From the NCBI GenBank assembly GCA_022822725.1, contig JAJEAN010000007.1, positions 321,435 through 385,434 on the forward strand: a DNA stretch of 64,000 nucleotides. Reading direction: 5' to 3'. The position numbers were made by a program, and so were the translations under genes. Shown in pieces: positions 27,141 through 37,244 of this stretch; the first letter of the stretch is position 1; every line of letters begins with the position of its first letter. Below the pieces are notes generated by a model that had not been told where the DNA came from, did no database searches, and saw only the letters and a program-made list of their open reading frames with translations. This DNA is from Candidatus Latescibacterota bacterium (GTDB taxonomy: Bacteria > JAAXHH01).

Positions 27141-27395
27141 ATGGCCCACAAGAAAGGTGTAGGAAGTTCTCGCAACGGAAGAGACAGCAACCCCAAGTTT
27201 CTCGGCGTCAAGACCGGCGACGGCATGCGCGTCCGGGCCGGCAATATCATCGTCCGGCAGCGGGGAACGCGGATTCTGCCCGGTGACAACGTAGGACGTG
27301 GCAACGACGACACCCTCTTCGCCTTGACGGACGGCATCGTCCAGTTCCGCCGGTACGGGAAGAAGCGCACGCAGGTCCATATCGCCGACGGGTGA
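27141..27395 (+). CDS. rpmA: 50S ribosomal protein bL27
   Basis: 84-residue ribosomal protein whose N-terminal tail reaches the peptidyl-transferase centre. It starts [17 protein letters not shown] and includes [11 protein letters not shown]. It lacks the Firmicutes-type cleaved N-terminal extension. The next gene begins 4 bp after the stop. Confidence 0.98.
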   Translation: MAHKKGVGSSRNGRDSNPKFLGVKTGDGMRVRAGNIIVRQRGTRILPGDNVGRGNDDTLFALTDGIVQFRRYGKKRTQVHIADG

Positions 27396-27399
27396 TCCC

Positions 27400-29619
27400 A
27401 TGGCGATCGACGACGACGCCGTCGTTCGGAAGGCGAAAGCCGGGATCTCCCGTTTCCTCGAGGAACAGTTTCGCCGCGGGCTGATCGACGAAGGGCTCTA
27501 CGAACAGGCCCGGCTGAACGTGCTTCCGAATCTGCGCCGCTGGTTGACCGACCCGCACATCGGCCGGTTGTCCCCGCGACTCGGCGACGGACTGAGAAGC
27601 GCCGTCGAAGCGGCCAGGTGGCCTGAACTGGTCGAAGCCTACGTGGACGAGATCAAGTTCGGCACGGCGGGCATACGCGGCAAAGCCGCCATGTCGGACG
27701 AAGAACTGCTGATCCTCTCCAGGGACGGCATGGACGCCCCCATCCTCAAGGGGCCGAATACCCTCAACAACATCGTTCTCCTGCTGAAGTCCACGGGCGT
27801 GGCGAAGTACGCGACCGCCCATGGACTCCGGTCCATCGTCATCGGCTACGACAGCCGGGTGGCGGGCCAGGATTTCGCCCGGCTGGTATCCGGGGTGTTC
27901 CTCGCGGAGGGGTTGAAAGTCTACCTCTTCGACGAAGCCTGCCCGTACCCGGAAATGACCTTCGCCATACCGACGCTGGGCGCCGATATGGGCATACTGA
28001 TCTCGGCGAGCCATAACGACCGAAGATACAATGGCTACAAGCTCTCCGCCGGGACGGGATCGCAGTTTTCTCCTCGGGAACGAGCGGTAATCTACAACGA
28101 TTACATCCGGAAGACGACCCCGGACCAGGTGGCCCTCCTCGACTTCGCAGACGCCGGAGTCGATCCGGATCACCCCGAAGACCCTCGCCGTGACGGCAAC
28201 AGGCTCGTGTTCCTTGGCGGCGCCGAGCCACTGCCCGGATTCGACTATCTCGGCCGTCCCCTCGTCGATATCCACCGGATGTTCCAGGACCAGATCCGGG
28301 GATTCATTTCCGACGCCGCGTTGATGAAGTCGTGGGCGCCCTCCATCGGGATCGGGTACTGCGCGTTTCACGGGGCCGGACGCAAGGCCGTGCCCCGGTT
28401 GTTGCGTGATTTCGGATTCACCCGGGTGGACCGGGTAACCCGCCACCGGCTGAATGAACTCAACGGCCTCTTCCCCGCCTTTCAGGAACATCCGGAACAA
28501 CAACCGGACCCGGGCGATCCCACGGCGTCCGAGATCGCCGTAGACGCGTACGTCGAAGAGCACGGCGCGGATGCCCTGGAGGCGCTCGACCTCTTGATCG
28601 GGACCGACCCGGACGCCGACCGGGCGGGGTTCGTGGTCAAGGTCCCCCCGGCCTTCCGGAAGTACCATGAAAACCGGTCTCACGTGCTGCTGTCGGCCGA
28701 CGACGCATGGTCTCTGCTGCTCTGGTACCGCCTGTCGCGGGAAACCGGGAACGCGCGGGCCTTACATCCGCGGCCGGAAGAGTCGTTCATCGTACTTTCC
28801 CACATCACGACCGACGCGCTGGTCCGTCTCGCCTTGAAACACGGTGTCGGCGTCGTAAAGACCTGGGTCGGGTTCGGCCTGATCGCCAACGCGGTCGAAC
28901 GGGTGTGGGCTGGCGATGGCCTGTCGGACCCCCGGTACGGGGATACCATCTTTGAGACCGTGGGTATGGAGGATATGCCCCGGCGCTACAACGCAGGCTG
29001 CCTGGAACAGAGCAACGGATTCAGTATCCTGGGAGGCCCGCCCGCCACGGCCGCGGCCATGGGAAGCAACGGCCACGTGCGCGACAAGGACGGGGTCTTC
29101 GCCGCGATCCTGCTCGCCGAAGTGGCGGCCTATGCCGCGTCCCTCGGGACGACGGTCTACGAATTGCTCGACGAGCGGATCTACCTGGATCCCGATATCG
29201 GGTACTTCGCCACCGACGTCGTTCCGGTGCCGCGCTGGGGGGAATTCAAGGGACTGGAAGGGCTGACGAAGAAGATAGGCATCCTGAGACGATGCGCGGC
29301 GCTGGGACAACGCGTCCGGGACGGCGAATCCCTTTCGCTGGACGGTCTCCCGGTGCGATCATCGGAGACCTACGTGGCGGGCAAGTACGCGGACGCGCAT
29401 CAGTGGCCGGGCTTTCCCGACGAGGGCATCCGGTTCTATTTCGACAAGGAGAGGCTCAACTACCTGACCGTGCGGCCATCGGGTACGTCGCAGTGCCTCA
29501 GGTTTCACATCCAGTTGAAAGCGGAGAACCTGACGCGAAGCGGTCTGGCGCAACAGAAGCATGAGACCAGGATGCGTGCCCGCAGGATCATCCACGCGAT
29601 GCGCGACCTGATCATGTAG
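27400..29619 (+). CDS. Alpha-D-phosphohexomutase (phosphoglucomutase/phosphomannomutase), long form
   Basis: Interconverts hexose 1- and 6-phosphates through a phosphoserine. In its 739 residues the motifs are: FGTAGIRG at 87-94, the active-site serine loop SASHND near 202-207, the metal loop GTDPDADR near 401-408 and the phosphate-binding RPSGTSQ near 692. Bacterial enzymes usually have 450-600 residues, so this form is unusually long; extra segments lie before the first motif and between the serine and metal loops. It begins 4 bp after rpmA. Whether glucose, mannose or glucosamine phosphate is preferred cannot be told. Confidence 0.85.
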   Translation: MAIDDDAVVRKAKAGISRFLEEQFRRGLIDEGLYEQARLNVLPNLRRWLTDPHIGRLSPRLGDGLRSAVEAARWPELVEAYVDEIKFGTAGIRGKAAMSDEELLILSRDGMDAPILKGPNTLNNIVLLLKSTGVAKYATAHGLRSIVIGYDSRVAGQDFARLVSGVFLAEGLKVYLFDEACPYPEMTFAIPTLGADMGILISASHNDRRYNGYKLSAGTGSQFSPRERAVIYNDYIRKTTPDQVALLDFADAGVDPDHPEDPRRDGNRLVFLGGAEPLPGFDYLGRPLVDIHRMFQDQIRGFISDAALMKSWAPSIGIGYCAFHGAGRKAVPRLLRDFGFTRVDRVTRHRLNELNGLFPAFQEHPEQQPDPGDPTASEIAVDAYVEEHGADALEALDLLIGTDPDADRAGFVVKVPPAFRKYHENRSHVLLSADDAWSLLLWYRLSRETGNARALHPRPEESFIVLSHITTDALVRLALKHGVGVVKTWVGFGLIANAVERVWAGDGLSDPRYGDTIFETVGMEDMPRRYNAGCLEQSNGFSILGGPPATAAAMGSNGHVRDKDGVFAAILLAEVAAYAASLGTTVYELLDERIYLDPDIGYFATDVVPVPRWGEFKGLEGLTKKIGILRRCAALGQRVRDGESLSLDGLPVRSSETYVAGKYADAHQWPGFPDEGIRFYFDKERLNYLTVRPSGTSQCLRFHIQLKAENLTRSGLAQQKHETRMRARRIIHAMRDLIM

Positions 29620-29646
29620 CGTGCATCACCCGGTTTCCTGTATTTC

Positions 29647-31467
29647 CTAAATGGCGAAGAAATCCCTCAGGTTGTTCTCGATGTCCGCGTCTTCGCGCAG
29701 CCTCGTAAGCCACTCCTGGTACAGTTGATTCTGCTTCTGTATCAGCAACTGCTGTTTCAGGTTTCCCTTCACCATCTCGTAGGTCGTTTCATCGACCGGT
29801 TCCCTGGACACCAGCTGAATGAGGTAATAGCCCCGTTCCCCTTCGACCACTTCACTGAGCGCGCCGGCCTCCGACAGCTGGAAGGCCCCTTTGATGAAAT
29901 TCAGGTCCTGCCCGATCCGGGGGATGAATGCCTGTTGCCGCGTGATGGGATCCGTGGTGGCGACCTGTTCGGCCATTTCACCGCTCAACGCGTCCAGATT
30001 GCCGCCGGCCAGGCTCGTTCTGACCTGTTCGCCGTGCAACCGGGCCTGGTCCATTTTGCGGTCCCTCACGAGAATCGACCGGATGCGCAGTTCCACTTCT
30101 TCGAGGGGCAGGACGCCCGCCTGTATTTCGCCTTCGTTTGCCAGGACGTAGTACCCGCTGGCGTTCTCCAGCACTTCTCCGATATCGCCGGGTTCCGAGG
30201 CGAAAGCAAAGGACGACGCGCCGACCAGGTACCCGATGCCCGGGATGAACCCGTCGGGCCGGTCGGTGAAATAGCCGGTGGACTCGACCTGGAGCGAATC
30301 CGGCATGGTGCCGGCAGCCTCCTCGAGGCTGCTTTCGACGGCCCGGGCCTGAAGCTGTCTTGCCTGGTCGAGCAGCGCGGTCAGCGTCTGCTGGCCGGTT
30401 ATGGTCCTCAGGAGAATGTGGCGCGCGCGGACCTGTTCCTCGCCATCCCTGATCGCTGCCTCCTCCACCCGGATGATGTGCCAGCCGTACTCCGTCTTCA
30501 CGGGTTCCGTGATGGAACCGGGCGGCGTCTGGAAAGCGGCCGTTTCGAATTCCGGGACCATGGCGTTGCGGCCGAAGAAACCCAGGTCTCCCCCTTCGGA
30601 GGCATTGGAGGTGTCCTCGGAAAAGTCCCTGGCCAGGGTTTCGAAATCAGCGCCTTCGACGAGCCGGTCGTAAAGCTCGTTGATCTGTCGTTCGACGCGC
30701 TGGGAATCGGCCACGCTCGGTTGCTTCGGAATCAAAACGTAGGACAGTGAGACCCGGTCTTCCTCCAGGAACGTGTCGGGATTCGCCGAATAGTACGCGG
30801 CGACGTCCTCATCGGTGATCGATTCCGGTTCCACGACCTGGTCTTCAGGATCGAACAGTAGATACCTGGCCGTCAGCCGCTCGTTCTGGTTCACGAAGGC
30901 CCGCCGGACTTCCAGGTCCGTCACGCGGGCGGCCGATACAACGCGGTTGACGAGCTTTTGCCGGGGAAGCAGCATGCGGTACTGGTCTTCGAGAAACGCC
31001 CAGCCTTCGACCGCCGGATCGTTCAGCGCCTGGAGGTACTTGGTCTGGTCGAATTCACCGTCGGTCTGGAACATTTCCTGCTGCCTGATGTAATCCGGCG
31101 GATTCGTGCGGATCGCCTCCAGTATCTCGGCGTCGGTTACGCTGATGCCCTGCCGTCCGATGGCCTGTTCGAGCAAAGTGAGGTTAACCCGCCGGTCCCA
31201 TACCTCATTGATGATTTCGCGGCGCCTGAATTCGTCCACGGCTCCACCCTGCTGCTGGCGGTCGATTTCCTGCTGGCGTTCCACTTCGAACCGCATTTCC
31301 TCGTAGGAGACCGATTCGCCGTTGATCGAACCCACGGCATTCTGCCCGCCCGGTCCCCTGCCGGTCATGTCTGCGCCCCATTCCAGGCCGATCAGCCCCA
31401 CGAACGCGAAGACCAGGATAATCATCACGACGTGGGTTCGTTCTCTCAGTAGTTTCATCAGGGCCAT
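29647..31467 (-). CDS. ppiD: PpiD-like membrane-anchored peptidyl-prolyl isomerase
   Basis: Periplasmic folding helper of 606 residues tied to the inner membrane by one N-terminal helix (about residues 13-30). A SurA-N-like chaperone region follows, and one parvulin domain at about residues 240-345 contains EGADFETLARDFSED, GGDLGFFGRNAMVPEFE and YGWHIIRVEE. The long C-terminal part repeats chaperone-like helices. This order is that of PpiD. It is the only complete minus-strand gene in the window, convergent with the mutase (27 bp apart) and divergent from rpmE. AAGGAG lies 9-10 bp before its ATG. Confidence 0.85.
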   Translation of the reverse strand: MALMKLLRERTHVVMIILVFAFVGLIGLEWGADMTGRGPGGQNAVGSINGESVSYEEMRFEVERQQEIDRQQQGGAVDEFRRREIINEVWDRRVNLTLLEQAIGRQGISVTDAEILEAIRTNPPDYIRQQEMFQTDGEFDQTKYLQALNDPAVEGWAFLEDQYRMLLPRQKLVNRVVSAARVTDLEVRRAFVNQNERLTARYLLFDPEDQVVEPESITDEDVAAYYSANPDTFLEEDRVSLSYVLIPKQPSVADSQRVERQINELYDRLVEGADFETLARDFSEDTSNASEGGDLGFFGRNAMVPEFETAAFQTPPGSITEPVKTEYGWHIIRVEEAAIRDGEEQVRARHILLRTITGQQTLTALLDQARQLQARAVESSLEEAAGTMPDSLQVESTGYFTDRPDGFIPGIGYLVGASSFAFASEPGDIGEVLENASGYYVLANEGEIQAGVLPLEEVELRIRSILVRDRKMDQARLHGEQVRTSLAGGNLDALSGEMAEQVATTDPITRQQAFIPRIGQDLNFIKGAFQLSEAGALSEVVEGERGYYLIQLVSREPVDETTYEMVKGNLKQQLLIQKQNQLYQEWLTRLREDADIENNLRDFFAI

Positions 31468-31551
31468 CTTGCCAGTGCTCCTTGCGGACTTGCGGCGGCC
31501 GGGACGGCCAGGCCGACTGCATGATTCCGGACGATGAAGAAAAGAGATACA

Positions 31552-31580
31552 AATATAAGGAACCGGCCCGTCGCCGGCAA
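31552..31580 (-). promoter_or_regulatory. Putative promoter for the PpiD-like gene
   Basis: On the minus strand, TTGCCG (31580-31575), 17-bp spacer, TATATT (31557-31552), about 85 bp before the start codon. Confidence 0.5.
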
Positions 31581-31621
31581 CTCATTTGTCCTGGGCCGGG
31601 CCGGCAGCGGGCAAAAGATGC

Positions 31622-31650
31622 TTGACAGTACTCGCCGCTTCACCTATTAT
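31622..31650 (+). promoter_or_regulatory. Strong sigma-70-type promoter for rpmE-prfA-prmC-proC
   Basis: TTGACA (31622-31627), 17-bp spacer, TATTAT (31645-31650; 5 of 6 consensus). It lies back to back with the PpiD promoter in the 256-bp divergent gap. Confidence 0.75.
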
Positions 31651-31723
31651 TTCCTGGGCGCTTTGATCGACAAGCGGCCCGGCCGTGTTGTTTACATTGC
31701 GATGACCTCAAGGAGTATGCCCG

Positions 31724-31927
31724 ATGAAAAGCGGTATTCACCCGGAATACAAAGAAATCACGGTATCCTGCGCCTGTGGAAATACGTTCCAGACACGCTC
31801 GACGATCGACATAATCCACGTGGAGATCTGTTCGGCGTGCCATCCCTTCTATACCGGGAAGCAGAAGATGGTCGACAGTGCGGGCCGCGTGGAACGCTTC
31901 AACAGGAAGTACGGAATAAACGGGTAA
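31724..31927 (+). CDS. rpmE: 50S ribosomal protein bL31, zinc-binding form
   Basis: 67-residue ribosomal protein of the zinc-binding (C+) type: C16 and C18 (CAC) and C36 and C39 (CSAC) are all present. [12 protein letters not shown] is the family signature. AAGGAG (31710-31715) is 8 bp before the ATG. It leads a translation-related operon with prfA and prmC. Confidence 0.96.
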   Translation: MKSGIHPEYKEITVSCACGNTFQTRSTIDIIHVEICSACHPFYTGKQKMVDSAGRVERFNRKYGING

Positions 31928-32021
31928 TCCGCGGCCGAAGCCGCCCGTCCCTTCCAGGCGCGATGACCAGGCTTGACCCGACCTTCGGTTGCGCCGCTCC
32001 CCTTTCCTATTCCATGCCTTC

Positions 32022-33104
<1,083 letters not shown>

Positions 33105-33126
33105 CGCAGGCCACCGGAAGTGATGC

Positions 33127-34086
33127 ATGAACGAATGGGAATGTCCCGCCGCGTCGACCGTGCTCCAGGCGGTTGAGTGGGCAGTGCGGAAGCTGGACGG
33201 CCGGCCGGATCAATGCGGCCCGGAAGGTCGGAACATCCCGGCAGGCGATGGCGGTCCGCCGGACCAATGCAGCCGTGTCGAATCGGAACTGCTGCTGGGC
33301 GAGGTATGCGCGTCGAGCCGGCTCGAGCTGTATCTGGACCATGACCGGCGGCTCGATACGCTGGAATCTTCGCGGTTTTCGGCGCTGGTCGGCCGTAGGT
33401 TGCGCGGGGAGCCGGTCCAGTATCTCACGGGACGTACGGAATTCTACGGACGCGCTTTCGAGGTTTCGCCCGCCGTGCTGATCCCGCGGCCCGAGACCGA
33501 AGGGCTTGTCGACCACGTTCGCCCCTACCTGGATGGTAAAGCGCGGTTGGATGCTCCCGTGCGTTTCGCGGACATCGGGACGGGATCGGGCGTCCTGGCG
33601 GTCACGCTCGCCCTGGAATGCCCATACGCGCAGGGATGCGCTACGGATGTTTCCGATGAGGCCCTGGGGGTCGCGCGCGGTAATGCCGGCCGCCTGCTTA
33701 GGGACCGTCTCAGCCGGATCGTCTTCATGCAGGGTTCGCTGCTGGCGCCTCTCGATGCGCACGCGCCGCACGGCCTGGACCTGATCGTGTCCAACCCGCC
33801 CTACGTCACTTCCCGGGAAATGGACGGCCTGCCGGAGGAGGTACACGGCTACGAACCCCGGCTGGCGCTTCACGGCGGCGAAGACGGCCTGGTATGCCAT
33901 CGCGCGCTTGTCGAACAGGCCCCGGAGTACCTGAATGAAGGCGGAATGATCGCCCTGGAGATCGGCGCGGGACAGTCCGCCGCGGTGACGCGCTTGATGA
34001 CGGACCGCCGCGCATATGGAAACGTGGAGATCGTGAAGGATTACAACGGCCTGGACCGCATCGTGTCCGCCATTTACGTCGGATAG
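33127..34086 (+). CDS. prmC: Release factor glutamine methyltransferase
   Basis: Methylates the GGQ glutamine of release factors. In its 319 residues the SAM site is FADIGTGSGVLAVTLALE and the glutamine-binding NPPYV motif is present near residue 222. PRPETEGLVD is also conserved. An extra Gly/Pro-rich stretch (about residues 24-50, GRPDQCGPEG and GGPPDQCS) separates the first two N-terminal helices and makes the protein longer than the usual 280-290. It looks like another repeat-derived linker. Confidence 0.93.
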   Translation: MNEWECPAASTVLQAVEWAVRKLDGRPDQCGPEGRNIPAGDGGPPDQCSRVESELLLGEVCASSRLELYLDHDRRLDTLESSRFSALVGRRLRGEPVQYLTGRTEFYGRAFEVSPAVLIPRPETEGLVDHVRPYLDGKARLDAPVRFADIGTGSGVLAVTLALECPYAQGCATDVSDEALGVARGNAGRLLRDRLSRIVFMQGSLLAPLDAHAPHGLDLIVSNPPYVTSREMDGLPEEVHGYEPRLALHGGEDGLVCHRALVEQAPEYLNEGGMIALEIGAGQSAAVTRLMTDRRAYGNVEIVKDYNGLDRIVSAIYVG

Positions 34087-34115
34087 GTGCGGCATCACCG
34101 ACCGGAAGGTGCAAC

Positions 34116-34934
34116 ATGCTCAATGACCACCGCCTCATGATACTCGGAACAGGAAACATGGGATCCTGCCTGCTCGGCGGCATTCGCAGAGCGAACCTCG
34201 TTCCCCCGGACCAGATCGTGATCACCGGCCTGAGGTCCGACCCGCTGCAGGAACTGGCGGATCAGTGGAAAGTACGGTGGACCACCGACAACCGGGAAGC
34301 GGTTCGTGAATCGGATATCGTCATGATCTGTCTCAAGCCGCAGGCCATCGAGCGCGTGGTGGAAGAGGTACGCGACTGCCTGCGCCCCGACCAACTGCTG
34401 ATCACGATCGCGGCGGGGGTGACGACTTCCGGGATCACCGAAATGTTACGGACCGAGAACCCCGTCGTCCGCGTGATGCCGAACATCGCCTCGCTGGTGG
34501 ACGAAGGGGCCGCCGCCATTTCACCGGGCCGGTACGCCGGCGAAGCGCACAAGCAGATGGCCGCCCGGATCTTCCAGGCCGTGGGACGGGTCGTGTTCGT
34601 GAACGAGCATCTCTTGGACGCCGTAACCGGACTCAGCGGCAGCGGCCCCGCCTACATATACATGGTCATCGAAGCGCTGTCCGACGGCGGCGTGAAAATG
34701 GGCCTGCCCAGGGACGTCGCCCTGGACCTCGCGGCCCAGACCGTACTCGGCGCCGCGCGGCTGATCCAGGATACCGGCAAGCATCCCGCGGTGTTGCGCG
34801 ACCAGGTCCTGACGCCTGGCGGCACCACCATCGCGGCGGTTCACGACCTGGAAATCCGGGGACTGCGCAGCATGCTGATCAGTGCGGTCGAAACCGCCAC
34901 CCAGCGATCGCGGGAACTCCGGGACGGCAAGTAA
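34116..34934 (+). CDS. proC: Pyrroline-5-carboxylate reductase
   Basis: Last step of proline synthesis, NAD(P)H-dependent; 272 residues. The Rossmann start is LMILGTGNMGSCLLGGI, and the C-terminal LSGSGPAYIYMVIEALSDGGVKMGLPR and TPGGTTIAAVHDLE signatures are complete. It ends the rpmE operon. A run of ten T residues (34948-34957) follows the stop but no stem precedes it, so it is not a convincing terminator. Confidence 0.96.
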   Translation: MLNDHRLMILGTGNMGSCLLGGIRRANLVPPDQIVITGLRSDPLQELADQWKVRWTTDNREAVRESDIVMICLKPQAIERVVEEVRDCLRPDQLLITIAAGVTTSGITEMLRTENPVVRVMPNIASLVDEGAAAISPGRYAGEAHKQMAARIFQAVGRVVFVNEHLLDAVTGLSGSGPAYIYMVIEALSDGGVKMGLPRDVALDLAAQTVLGAARLIQDTGKHPAVLRDQVLTPGGTTIAAVHDLEIRGLRSMLISAVETATQRSRELRDGK

Positions 34935-35179
34935 ACCCCACCTTTACTTTTTTTTTTCGAAGTACGTGACCGCGAAACTGACGCAGCGGCCGCAAGAAAT
35001 GGCCCCGCGAAGGCCGTTCCGCGTTTACGGCACCATATTGTGTTATTGCCAGGACATTTCGTGGTATATGGTGTCAACGTATGATGTGTATCAACGTTTA
35101 TATAGTCTTTTAGGCACTTGGAGTTACGAGGTTTTCCTTATCCATAGGTAAAGAAAACCGATGTAAGTCCATTTTTTTT

Positions 35180-35208
35180 TTGACAATATGGGGGGCACAA
35201 TGTAGTAT
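35180..35208 (+). promoter_or_regulatory. mraZ (dcw cluster) promoter
   Basis: TTGACA (35180-35185), 17-bp spacer, TAGTAT (35203-35208). The T-run just upstream of the -35 could act like an UP element. The -10 ends two bases before the first MraZ box. Confidence 0.65.
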
Positions 35209-35210
35209 AG

Positions 35211-35234
35211 TGGGTAGAAGTGGGACGAAGTGGG
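35211..35234 (+). promoter_or_regulatory. MraZ operator: three TGGG boxes
   Basis: TGGG repeats start at 35211, 35221 and 35231, exactly 10 bp apart (TGGGT, TGGGA, TGGGT). This is the known layout of MraZ binding sites, one box per helical turn. They sit over the expected transcription start, so MraZ binding should repress its own operon. Confidence 0.8.
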
Positions 35235-35331
35235 TCACCAAACACCCTAATTGCCAAACACTTGTATAGTATTCTTGAATGATCACCTCACGTTAGGGTG
35301 CTTACTCCTTTGTATTACAAGGAGATGACGG

Positions 35332-35772
35332 ATGGTCAACTTCCTGGGATCATACACGCACACCGTGGATCACAAAGGGCGGGTGAATGTCCCTGTGAAG
35401 TTCCGCAAGCACATCCGGACCGACGAGGACGACACGCTGATCATCACGCGGGGGCTCGACGGGTGCCTTTTCGTATATCCGATCGACGAGTGGGAACAGA
35501 TCGACACCCGATTGCGAGAACTGCCTGTCACGAAACAGAATACGCGGATCTTCATCAGGATGCTCTCGTCGGAGGCCGTGGCGGTTTCCATGGACAAGCA
35601 GGGGCGCATCGCGCTTCCCCGGCAACTGATCGAACGCGCGGGCATCGAAACCGAAGTGCTGATCGTCGGTACGCTCGATCACTTTGAAGTCTGGAGTCCC
35701 AGGGAATACAACAGAGTGATGGACGATTCGGGACACACCTACGAAGAGCTCGCGGAATCCCTTTTCGTCTGA
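35332..35772 (+). CDS. mraZ: Transcriptional regulator MraZ
   Basis: DNA-binding regulator of the division and cell-wall cluster; 146 residues made of two SpoVT-AbrB-like halves. The conserved motif appears as DHKGRVNVPVKFRK in the first half and DKQGRIALPRQL in the second. AAGGAG (35319-35324) is 7 bp before ATG 35332. Three TGGG boxes in its own promoter support autoregulation. Confidence 0.95.
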   Translation: MVNFLGSYTHTVDHKGRVNVPVKFRKHIRTDEDDTLIITRGLDGCLFVYPIDEWEQIDTRLRELPVTKQNTRIFIRMLSSEAVAVSMDKQGRIALPRQLIERAGIETEVLIVGTLDHFEVWSPREYNRVMDDSGHTYEELAESLFV

Positions 35773-35811
35773 TCATTCCCACCCAAGGGCGAATGCAGCA
35801 GCGGAATAGAC

Positions 35812-36774
35812 ATGGGTCTGGCAGATTCGTACATCCATGTTCCCGTTCTTGCCGGGGTAATAGCCGATATGATCGTGTGGAACAGGTCGGGCACATACGT
35901 GGACGGAACCATAGGAGGAGGCGGTCACGCGCGCGCCATCATGGACAGGCTGGATGAATCCGGTCGGCTGATCGGGCTGGACAAGGATGAGGAAGCGGTA
36001 CGCGTGTCCAGGACCAGGCTGACGGGCGGCGAAACGCCTCGCGTGGAAGTTATGCATCGTGACTTTACGGATCTGAAGTCCGTGCTGGAAGCGGAACACA
36101 TCCCACGGGTGGACGGACTGTTTCTGGACCTGGGCGTGTCATCGTACCAGATCGATACACCCGGCCGCGGTTTCTCGTTCCAGTCCGAAGGTCCGCTCGA
36201 TATGCGCATGGACCGGGCCGGGGCGCTGACGGCAGCGGATATCGTCAACGGCGGATCCCGGGACGAAATCGAACGGATCATCGGGGAATACGGCGAGGAA
36301 CGGCAGGCCCGCAGCGTCGCGAACGCGATCGTCAGGAACCGCGCGAAGTACCCGCTGGATTCCACCACCGGGCTCGCCGAAACGGTCAGGTCGGCGGTCC
36401 ACCGCAGATGGGCGGTCAAGTCCTGCGCCCGGGTGTTCCAGGCACTGCGCATCGCCGTCAACCAGGAGCTGGACAGATTAAGAACGGCGCTGGACAACCT
36501 GTTGCCGCTGCTGCGCGGCCGGGGTCGTTTCGGCGTCATATCCTATCATTCGTTAGAGGACCGTATGGTCAAGCGGACGTTCGAAACCTGGGCTTCGGAT
36601 TGCATCTGCCCGCCGGGTCTTCCAAAGTGCGTGTGCCAGCACGAGCGCGTCGCCGTGCTGCACACCAGACGGGCCGTCGTGGCTTCACGGGAAGAGGTCG
36701 CGGCAAACCCGCGGGCCCGAAGCGCCAGGTTTCGTATGATCGAACGCTTGCCCGACAAACTGGAAGCACGCTGA
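35812..36774 (+). CDS. rsmH: 16S rRNA (cytosine-1402-N4)-methyltransferase
   Basis: Methylates C1402 of 16S rRNA in the P site; 320 residues. HVPVLAGVIADMI at the start, the SAM-binding VDGTIGGGGHARAIM, DLGVSSYQIDTPGRGFSF and SYHSLEDRMVK are all family signatures. It holds its usual place between mraZ and ftsL. Confidence 0.96.
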   Translation: MGLADSYIHVPVLAGVIADMIVWNRSGTYVDGTIGGGGHARAIMDRLDESGRLIGLDKDEEAVRVSRTRLTGGETPRVEVMHRDFTDLKSVLEAEHIPRVDGLFLDLGVSSYQIDTPGRGFSFQSEGPLDMRMDRAGALTAADIVNGGSRDEIERIIGEYGEERQARSVANAIVRNRAKYPLDSTTGLAETVRSAVHRRWAVKSCARVFQALRIAVNQELDRLRTALDNLLPLLRGRGRFGVISYHSLEDRMVKRTFETWASDCICPPGLPKCVCQHERVAVLHTRRAVVASREEVAANPRARSARFRMIERLPDKLEAR

Positions 36775-36809
36775 AATCCGTACCATCCATTTCGACCGGA
36801 GAGGCCGAC

Positions 36810-37232
36810 ATGAAATCCGCTTTCAGAATCCGAAGCGACCATCCGTACATGGGACAGTTGTTCAGCTGGATCGGTATGATCGCGCTCGTCACGTCGTTGA
36901 GCATGTTCTACATCTGGCATCAAGTGGAAACCAGGACGCTGAAGGTGGAGATCCTTCAACTGGAGCAACAGAAGGAAGCGATGGTGAAGAAAAGCGCTTA
37001 CCTGCACGTGCGGATCGTTCGGCTCGAGGAACAACTCCGGAACGAAACCGTGGCCATGCAACGTTTCGAACTGGAACACGCGGCGGTCGGACAGGTCGTG
37101 GTCATGGACGCGGTGGACACGGCCGCGGCACTGGCCGGCACCGAGCCCGATGTGAGGGCGATCGCGGGCAGACCGACGGACGACGAATTGATCCTCGCCT
37201 CGTTCCGAACGGCTCGAGTGGATACCCGATGA
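36810..37232 (+). CDS. ftsL: Cell division protein FtsL
   Basis: Small bitopic septum protein, 140 residues. A short cytoplasmic N-terminus is followed by a helix at about residues 17-37 and a heptad-rich segment (about 38-80, EILQLEQQKEAMVKK and RLEEQLRNE) likely to form a coiled coil with FtsB-type partners. Sequence identity in this family is low; the call rests on size, layout and position between rsmH and ftsI. GGAGAGG lies before ATG 36810. Confidence 0.8.
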   Translation: MKSAFRIRSDHPYMGQLFSWIGMIALVTSLSMFYIWHQVETRTLKVEILQLEQQKEAMVKKSAYLHVRIVRLEEQLRNETVAMQRFELEHAAVGQVVVMDAVDTAAALAGTEPDVRAIAGRPTDDELILASFRTARVDTR

Positions 37233-37244
37233 GGTTTGACCGAT

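Larger units (their letters stand above)
34935..35331 (+). other. AT-rich intergenic control region before mraZ
   Basis: A 397-bp gap without a convincing gene, much richer in A and T than its surroundings. It holds two ten-T runs (34948-34957 and 35172-35181), an inverted repeat CACCATAT (35031-35038) / ATATGGTG (35066-35073), two TCAACGT direct repeats near 35073-35097, the mraZ promoter and operator, and a second inverted repeat CACCCTAA (35243-35250) / TTAGGGTG (35293-35300) in the leader. Confidence 0.8.

Noticed and set aside
34938-34965. Intrinsic terminator after proC
   Set aside because: There is a ten-T run but no GC-rich stem before it.
34882-35151. A small plus-strand open frame crossing the proC end and the mraZ upstream region
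   Set aside because: It starts inside proC, has no ribosome site, and runs through T-runs and inverted repeats that look regulatory.
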